Origin: Rhabdophis nuchalis
Taxonomy: Eukaryota > Chordata > Lepidosauria > Squamata > Natricidae
Assembly (NCBI GenBank): GCA_039707465.1
Contig: CM077658.1
Coordinates: 16,759,574-16,823,573 of the forward strand
DNA length: 64,000 nt
Direction: 5' to 3'
The notes under the pieces are model-generated. The model made no database searches, was not told the DNA's origin, and saw only the letters and a list, made by a program, of their open reading frames with translations. Below, in pieces: positions 57,336 to 64,000 of the stretch. Both the position numbers and the translations under genes were made by a program. Position 1 is the stretch's first letter. Each line of letters starts with the position of its first letter.

Positions 57336-58764
57336 GTTACAATGAAAGGTAGATATTCCCTTTTTAGCAATCTCATGTGTTTTTAACCTTGGTTATCTGT
57401 ATTCAGCATCAAATAAATTAAGACTAACCGTTTGTGTGTCCCAACAGCTTGCTGGTCTGAATGGGTCCTATAGGTCTGTCCATTCAGAAAACGACAATAG
57501 TGAATAAATTTCTCTCTGTGATTTAGTGCCAAGATCTCAGTAAATATATTTCCCCCCAATTTCTTCTTGGATTTTAGTTTGATTTTTTTAAAAAAAAAAA
57601 TCTTGCTGTGCTATGTGGCTGCCATTTGTTCTTTAAAAAAATTATTGAACTTATTTAAACACTAAAAACAAAACACAAATTTCCACTCATTATAGCGTTT
57701 CCATATCAGTGTCATTAATATCATTCATATTTACATAAGCTCTATTTCTATATTCTCTAATATAATCTATATTATCTAGTTGCTTAGAATATATTAATAT
57801 TTACAAATATATCCAGTGTTGTCATATTTGTTGTAGATAATACTTAATTCTTCTACAATATTTTGCATCTATCATCCAGCCATTTATACCATCTATTCCA
57901 CACTCTATAATACTCTGATTCTTCTCTATCTTTTAGCTCCATGGTCAACCTATCCATCTCTGCACATTCAAGTACCTTTCGTATGATCATTGCATCAGAA
58001 GGGATGTTATTCTGTTTCCAATTTTGAGCAATACTATTCTTGTTGCGGTTAGTATATGCAATATTGTATTAAAACATTAAATGAAATTATTCATCCTGGC
58101 TATCATTTGTTCTTTAATACTCCTTGGATTTAGTTATTTATTGTGACGATTAGATTGGTTTTTTTTTATTTGTATGATATTGAAGAGATACGCACACACA
58201 CACACATTAGAGATGGGATCTACCCCTGCCCTCTGCCATTTCTGAGATGCTATCAAACGTTCTATGTTTTTGCTCTTTGGCAATGATGACTTGTCAGCTG
58301 TCAATTCCTGGGAAGCATTCATAGTGAAGACCAAGAAATTGTCCAAAATTGATAGTTTCAACATGCCTATTCTCTAATATTGTCAAACATTGACTCCTAC
58401 AAGTCAATGTCAAACACTGACTGCTGCATGTCAAGTATTGTCAGAAATTGACTGCTTCTACATACTAGCTGCCAGAAAAGAGACAAATTTCTTTCTTTCA
58501 GGACTTCTAACCCATTTCTCAAAGCACAATCACTCTGACAAATGACTACCAATAATGAACTGGTATAAAAAGAATTTAAAATAAACCATCTGATAAGGCC
58601 CACAGGCATTGAAGTTGGAAACGAAACCTCCCAATCCTATCCCAGGTCAGATGCCAACACTAAAAGACAAAATAATGGGGGTATATGCACACATTCAAAA
58701 AACCTGTAACCCCTGTTAACATCATCTGAAAAGAATGCCCCCACCTTTAGGTGTTAGGTCTATT
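57336..58764. other. Single-copy AT-rich sequence
   Basis: The part 57640-58130 has many ATATT and TCTAT words and may be an old LINE remnant. Short (CA)n at 58191-58206. No exon recognised. Confidence 0.45.
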
Positions 58765-59403
58765 TCAGCTCTCCCTGAAGAAGAGGAAGTCAACCTATTC
58801 TCCAAAGCACTTGAAGACAGAACAAGAAGCAATAAATGGAAGCTAATCAAGAGGGACGTGGTGGCTCAGAGGCTAAGATGCTGAGCTTGTCGATCAGAGC
58901 TGAGCTTGTCTAGCGCCGCATAATGGAGTGAGCTCCCATTACTTGTCCCATCTTCTGCCAAACTAGCAGTTCGAAACATGTTAAAATTCAAGTAGAAAAA
59001 TAGGGACCACCTTTGGTGGGAAGATAACAGCGTTCTGTGCACCTTCGGCGTTTAGTCCTGTTGGCCACATGACCACGGAGACTTCTTCAGGCAGTGCTCT
59101 TCGGCTTTGAAACAGAGATGAGCACCGCTCCCTAGAGTCGGGAACAACTAGCACATATGTGCAAAGGGAACCTTTACCTTTACCTTAATCAAGGAGAGAC
59201 TCAACCTAAGGAGATTTCTTGAAAGTGAGAAACATTAACCAGTGGAACAGCTTGCCTCCAGAAAATGTGAGTGCCCTATCGCTGGAGGTTTTTAAGAAGA
59301 GATTGGGCATCCATTTGTCTGAAATGGTATAGAATCTCCTGCTTGAGCAGGGGTTGGATTAGATGACCTCCAAGATTCCTTCCAACTTTGTTATTCTATT
59401 GTA
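58765..59403 (+). mobile_element. CR1-like LINE 3' end split by a SINE A
   Basis: AAGTCAACCTATTCTCCAAA, ACAAGAAGCAATAAATGGAA, then the SINE. It resumes GGAGAGACTCAACCTAAGGA, GCCTCCAGAAAATGTGAGTG, GAGCAGGGGTTGGATTAGAT and ends GTTATTCTATTG. Confidence 0.88.
58852..59185 (+). mobile_element. Sauria-type SINE A with exact 8-bp target duplication
   Basis: TAATCAAG flanks both sides (58844-58851 and 59186-59193). The head is rearranged (GCTGAGCTTGTC occurs twice) and the B box is lost. The 3' end is GGGAACCTTTACCTTTACC. Confidence 0.92.
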
Positions 59404-60852
59404 AAACCAGGAGAGAAGAAGGCATGCTGGATCCATCCTTGTCTGTGACATGCCCACTTTGGACCTCTTTCTACTTACTTTAGTGCAGGTACAAAAAAGC
59501 CTTCACCAAAAAAGTCTTCACTGGAGGCAGTAAAGATTGTCCATGGTTTCAATAGATCAATGCAGATTAAACCGGTTATATCATAGTTGAAGGCCAGTTG
59601 TTAGCTAGTCATGCATAATCATCCTTCACCCACCTGCTTCCTTTTGAAAGATGCTTGATTGTCATTTTCAAATCTCCCAATATCTGTAAAAAAATATATA
59701 TCAAAAGTTGATGAAAACAGATTGGCGAAATGTTCTTCCTTTTGCTCTTGGATTTCTCCGGCTAGATCAATGGTCTTATTTGATTTGCCTTCCTTTCTTG
59801 TAACTTCTGTTCCTTCCCTTTGTCCCTCTTTCCTTGAGCATCCTGGAAAAGCGAACCTTCGGGGACCAGCTGTGAAACTTCTAAAAAAGCAAACTTTTGA
59901 GCAGGAAAACACAGGGAGATAACCACTTCTCTAATGACTTATCAAGCAAACATTGGCTTTTCATTACAGGGTAATGCTAATAATGATTATTAATTTACCG
60001 ACCGTCATGGTGAAGGGATGCTGAAGTCAAGACACTTGGGCTTGTGAGTGCTGATCACATCGCCTGCATCTAATTTACCATATTCACGATCGATACCAAT
60101 CAGTCGGCTAAATTAGCCAATATGGCACCGGTTCAAGACGAGCAGAGTCTCGCCGAAGTTGATGTGGCTCGAGGTGTTTGCAACTTTGCAACTTTTTAGA
60201 TATTTGGTTGGTTGCCTTGGATCCCTTGTTTCAGATTCTGGAGGTTTTTTGGCTTTTTTTTTTTTTGCTGCTTTATCTTCCTTTTGCACATTCTAACTTG
60301 TTTACTCTTTTACTAAGCATTTTTAAATTAACTCCCACCCAAAGGACCACCGAAAGTGCCCTGAAGTATTTGCTTTCAATCAGAGAGCAGTGGGCTTCAT
60401 TTATTTTCTTGACATTATCTGCACCTAGTGAGGAAGCGGCAATATACCCCTAGCACGCCTTGCAAATACACATTTCGGTCTCAAAGAATAGAGGGAAGAA
60501 AGAAGCTAAACCTAAGGGACCCTAGAGTTTTTTTTTTTTAATGAAATCTTTATGCTTAAATGGGTTACATTATTTCTGTAAATATGAACTGTCTGCCTCC
60601 TCTTTGGGAGAAAAAACAATCTTGTCTGCTTCTCTTCTTTTTAAAATTAAAACCGATATGTGGAAAAGTCATTGATTTCTACACATCAGGAATTTGCGCA
60701 GGCTGGAAGGCAGTTTTCTTTCAAAACAATAGCTCTATCTTGCCTATGAACTTCATCTATTCCTTCACACCATCGTACTTGGCTAGCAGCTTTGAGAAAA
60801 GGGTGTGCAATTCTCACGTGGGATCCTTCTGAGTGGAATCAAAATCTTTAAG
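59404..60852. other. Single-copy sequence; CpG-retaining block near 59990-60180
   Basis: No exon or known repeat recognised; see findings for 59990-60180. Confidence 0.4.
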
Positions 60853-61030
60853 CAGTGGTGGGATTCAACCCACTTAACAACTGGCTCATCGAAAATGTGA
60901 GCAAGTGCCCATGCATGCTCACACGGCTCCAGCACATGCACACGACTTCCATGCATGCATGTGCACATGGCTTCCACACATGCACACATGCATGGCTTCA
61001 TGCATGCACGACTTCGGCCATGCGACGAGG
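60853..61030. mobile_element. hAT-type fragment with expanded GCATG-rich interior
   Basis: The left end CAGTGGTGGGATTCAACCC belongs to the 12074 family. An array of CATGCACAC-like words follows. No right end found. Confidence 0.6.
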
Positions 61031-61587
61031 TTCGATTGAAACAAAGAACGGAACAGAAAATTGATGGTGCCTTGGAATGGCTAATGAAATTTGTTAACAC
61101 AATTGGAAGAGAGAGATCTGAGAGCTTGAGTGTAGTTCTAGCCTTACCAAATGCAGGCAAACAAATTCAGGTGAAGGAGCACACCAGCTTCGAAAGCTTA
61201 AACGTTTGACTTGTTCTTCCACTCAAAAAAAGTACGACGACTGGCTGCAGATTAGAATTCGTGTAGCTAAAACCTGGGCAAAATTTGTCATTGTGACAGC
61301 ACATTCAGGAAGTGTAGCTAGATGAGACACCAAAGTCATACTGAAAAATGCTTCTGCTCCCTGCCTGGTTCGACTAGGAAGAAATGGCGAAGGAAAAACA
61401 AAATAATTTTTCCTTTGTTTTCCCTTCCAGTTCTTCTGATGCATGAGCTTTTTGACATTGTTTTTCAGGGGCGATAGGTAGCGTTTGGTATCACTTTATC
61501 AAGGCACCGGCTATCCTTCAAATCAATTCTCCATTTGTAAAATTTTGCTGCCATTCTTGTAGCTCCTTGGACTGTGTATTTGGGTTT
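61031..61587. other. Single-copy intergenic sequence
   Basis: Nothing recognised. Confidence 0.5.
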
Positions 61588-61899
61588 TGTCAGAGTGCGC
61601 ACAGTGTGAATATGTAAGACAACATACAATACAGAGGTTTGTATTTAAATAGTGATTTCATTGACAAAGAATATATACATACATGTACTTTAGGCAGACC
61701 TCAAATAAACAGCAATCAGCAATTACAGCACAGAAGCACTGATAAAAGTGAATATAAGTTTTACATTTGTGCTTCCAGTTTAAACACTCCCTCTGAAGAG
61801 CAAAAAGAAGACAAAAGAATCTAACCAATGGGTATTTTTGTAATGAGAACTCCATCTCCTTTGCATCACGCTACCTTCTATGGCTCCTAAAACCTGACA
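61588..61899 (-). mobile_element. Degraded LTR, same family as 27448 and 38691
   Basis: TGTCAGAGTGCGCACAGTGT, then TTTGTATTTAAATAGTG and CAAATAAACAGCAATCAGCA match the 38691 copy. The right end at CCTGACA is probable, giving about 312 bp. No matching flanks seen. Confidence 0.6.
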
Positions 61900-62107
61900 A
61901 AAGCATTAGGGACAGCCATCCGCCACAACAAAGTCACTCATCTCTAATTTAGAGCTGTCATTTGACTTCATCAGATATTCATCCGAAGATGAGCTGATCT
62001 ATATTTGGCTGGAAATTCCAGGAACAGCCATTAGAAGCTATCAGAAGAATGCAAGATTAGTGACTATCCCTTTTCTTTTGCTCTTAAAAAGCTGGTCCTA
62101 AATCACA
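61900..62107. other. Single-copy intergenic sequence
   Basis: Nothing recognised. Confidence 0.4.
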
Positions 62108-62476
62108 CAGTAGGGATGTGGTGGCTCAGTGGCTAAGATGCTGAGTTTGTTGTTCAGAATGGTTGGCAGTTCGACGGTTTGAATCCCTAGAGCTGCATAA
62201 CAGAGTGAGCTCCCGTTACTTGTCCCAGCTTCTGCCAACCTAGCAGTTCAAAAGCACGTAAAAATGCAAGTAGAAAAATAGGAACCACCTTTGGTGAGAA
62301 AGTCACAGCATTCTATGTCCCTTTGGCATTTAGTCATGTTGGCCACATGACCACGGAGACATCATTGGACAGCGCTGGCTCTTCAGTTTTGAAGAGCCAG
62401 AGATCAGCACCATCCCCTAAAGTCGGGAACGATTAGCATGCATGTATGAGGGGAACATTTACCATTACCTTTAATT
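62108..62476 (+). mobile_element. Sauria-type SINE A, full length
   Basis: GGTGGCTCAGTGGCTAAGAT, GACGGTTTGAATCCC, GCAAGTAGAAAAATAGGAAC, and 3' end GGGGAACATTTACCATTACC. A palindromic element inserted at its tail. Confidence 0.92.
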
Positions 62477-62611
62477 CAGGGATGTCCAAACTTGGGAACT
62501 TTAAGACTTGTGGACTTCAACTCCCAGAATTCCCCAGCCAGCATAGCTGGCTGAGGAATTCTGGGAGTTGAAGTCCACAAGTCTTAAAGTTCCCAAGTTT
62601 GGACATCCCTG
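62477..62611. mobile_element. 135-bp near-perfect palindromic (foldback) element
   Basis: Arms of about 64 bp are inverse copies around a central TATGCT/AGCATA. Ends CAGGGATGTCCAAACTTGG and inverse. Exact CCTTTAATT on both sides (62468-62476 and 62612-62620). Same length and same core (GTGGACTTCAACTCCCAGAA) as the 21959 element, but different outer arms. Confidence 0.92.
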
Positions 62612-63391
62612 CCTTTAATTCATACAGCAAGGTTCCAGGCACACAATTTTCCAGAGATACATGCTTGGAATATTTGCTGAAACAATGGGGCAGAAAAACT
62701 TTTGTTGGTTTTTTTTTAAAGCATATCCCAGTCTGAGGGTTGACAGAAGTGACACATTTCTCCCATGTCCTTGTGCCCCCTTTAAAGCACGCATTTCTTC
62801 CCTTTTATGTTACCATCTCATTTCTGCAAGTTCATGCAAATATTTTTATATATTCTGGATTCTTTTTAATGCTGAGTTTTGTACGGGTTCACATTAGGTC
62901 ATTTTAAAGTACTGTCCCATGGGGATATTACTATCATCATTTTATCTCTGCTGGAAAAAGTGCCTCCATAGCTCAGAAGCAACAGATAACACCGAAGAAG
63001 TGTAATTAAGAAAACGGAAACGAAGATTAATAGACCAAAATATGGCAAATCATGCTGTATGCATTAATTTACTGCTTTCTGAGCAACTTAAATATCTAAT
63101 TTGTTAAAATTACCTGCAAGTGTCTGATAATTAAGCACAGATGAGTGCTATTTAATTTGCCTTTGGTTTAATTTCTTGGGACATCACATCATGCTTTGTG
63201 CTACTTAGGAGATGCTTAAAAATCAGCCCAAGTTGTTGAACTGGGCGTATAAGATGCACCCTGGGGGTCAAGAATTGTGTCAGATCTAGAAGGGCCACAT
63301 AAGGCAGAATCAAAAATGATAGTTTTCTCATTTTCTACCAGTGAATTCCAAGCTTTCCCCAAGCAGAAATGTTTTGATAGGCTGTGAGTTA
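62612..63391. other. Single-copy sequence; strong candidate conserved non-coding element at 62985-63230
   Basis: Repeat-free with dense TAATTA-type motifs; see findings. Confidence 0.45.
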
Positions 63392-63700
63392 GAACATAGA
63401 ATTACAGAGTTGTAAGGGACATTTGATGTCATCAAGTCCAGCTCTCTGCTCAAGCAGGGGAGTCTATACCATTTCAGACAAATGGCTGTCCAATCTCTTC
63501 TTAAAAACCTCCAGTGATGAAACACCCATAACTTCTGAAGGCAACCTGTTCCACTGGTTAATTCTTCTACCTGTCAGGAAATTTCACCTTAGTTCTACTG
63601 TAGGTTGGTTCTCTCTTTGATTAGTTTCCCTCCATTGCTTCTTGTCTTGCCTTCTGGTGCTTTGGTAAATAGTCCCCTCATCTTTGTGACAGCCCCTCAA
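63392..63700 (-). mobile_element. CR1-like LINE 3' end, reverse orientation
   Basis: ATAGAATTACAGAGTTGTAA, CTATACCATTTCAGACAAAT, CCAATCTCTTCTTAAAAACC, CTGTTCCACTGGTTAATTCT, then GCTTCTTGTCTTGCCTTCTG. A short local repeat of ATAATGGTGTCATATGG follows at 63705-63755. Confidence 0.9.
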
Positions 63701-63755
63701 TGGTTATAATGGTGTCATATGGTGTCATAACATCAATAATGGTGTCATATGGATC

Positions 63756-64000
63756 TCAGCTCACAGCCTATACCTTAAAGATGTTAGGAATTGAACAGTT
63801 GGTTCAGAAGTTACTATGAAACTGATTCAATCAAAATTTAGGCTCATTTGGGCTAAAGCAATCCTAATTATGCTCTGTTCTTCTCCTTTGCTTGTGGAAG
63901 TGGCTATCTAGGAAGGAGATGTCCTTATTTGACTTAAAAATAACTATTGGCCTTTGTATGCTGAAAGCAACAGTATATGCCAAAGATTGGGAAGATTAGA
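63756..64000. other. Single-copy intergenic sequence at the right edge
   Basis: Nothing recognised. Confidence 0.4.

Noticed and set aside
59619..59922. 97- and 87-residue ORFs on opposite strands near 59.7 kb
   Set aside because: Lengths are what chance allows, there are no splice signals or domains, and the composition matches the non-coding flanks.

Overview
The window is a vertebrate nuclear segment, most probably from a squamate reptile and best fitting a snake. It carries many Sauria-type SINEs, snake/lizard CR1-like LINE 3' ends, several small hAT-type elements and very long microsatellites, including (GATA)n, (AGAAT)n and (CT)n arrays. It has no bacterial features: no operons, no long intact ORFs and no CRISPR. 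Nearly all long ORFs are stop-free low-complexity tracts.

The only protein-coding gene I can support is the 5' end of VSTM2B (V-set and transmembrane domain-containing 2B) on the minus strand. Exon 1 (6272-6344, start codon to splice donor) encodes the signal peptide. Exon 2 (4520-4704) encodes the first half of the Ig V-set domain. The later exons are not in the window and should lie beyond its left end. Intron 1 is 1,567 bp and carries a purine-rich repeat (pyrimidine-rich on the coding strand) close to the exon 2 acceptor. Upstream of exon 1, about 6.35-9.3 kb is GC- and CpG-rich, broken by (CT)n, poly-G and pyrimidine tracts, and is the likely promoter region.

From about 9.4 kb to the end I see no coding exon. 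This part is a repeat-rich gene desert. It holds four tRNA-headed SINE types (called A-D here), about a dozen CR1 3' fragments, three L2-type LINE 3' ends, three related LTR sequences, hAT-type elements with 8-bp target duplications, two 135-bp near-perfect palindromes, a Tigger-like element, and two TA-flanked inverted-repeat elements. One of the last two is 1.6 kb with a CpG-rich minisatellite inside. Many elements are nested (hAT in SINE, hAT in L2, LTR in CR1, SINE in CR1, L2 in LTR, palindrome in CR1), so relative ages can be read from the sequence.

Between the repeats lie single-copy stretches. Several contain clustered homeodomain, PBX/MEIS or POU-like motifs and are candidates for conserved non-coding regulatory DNA. 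I found no convincing new biological system. The most unusual objects are the 1.6-kb composite element at 39.7-41.3 kb, the paired 135-bp palindromes, the hierarchical pentanucleotide satellite at 13 kb, and a duplicated segment split by a SINE near 51 kb.
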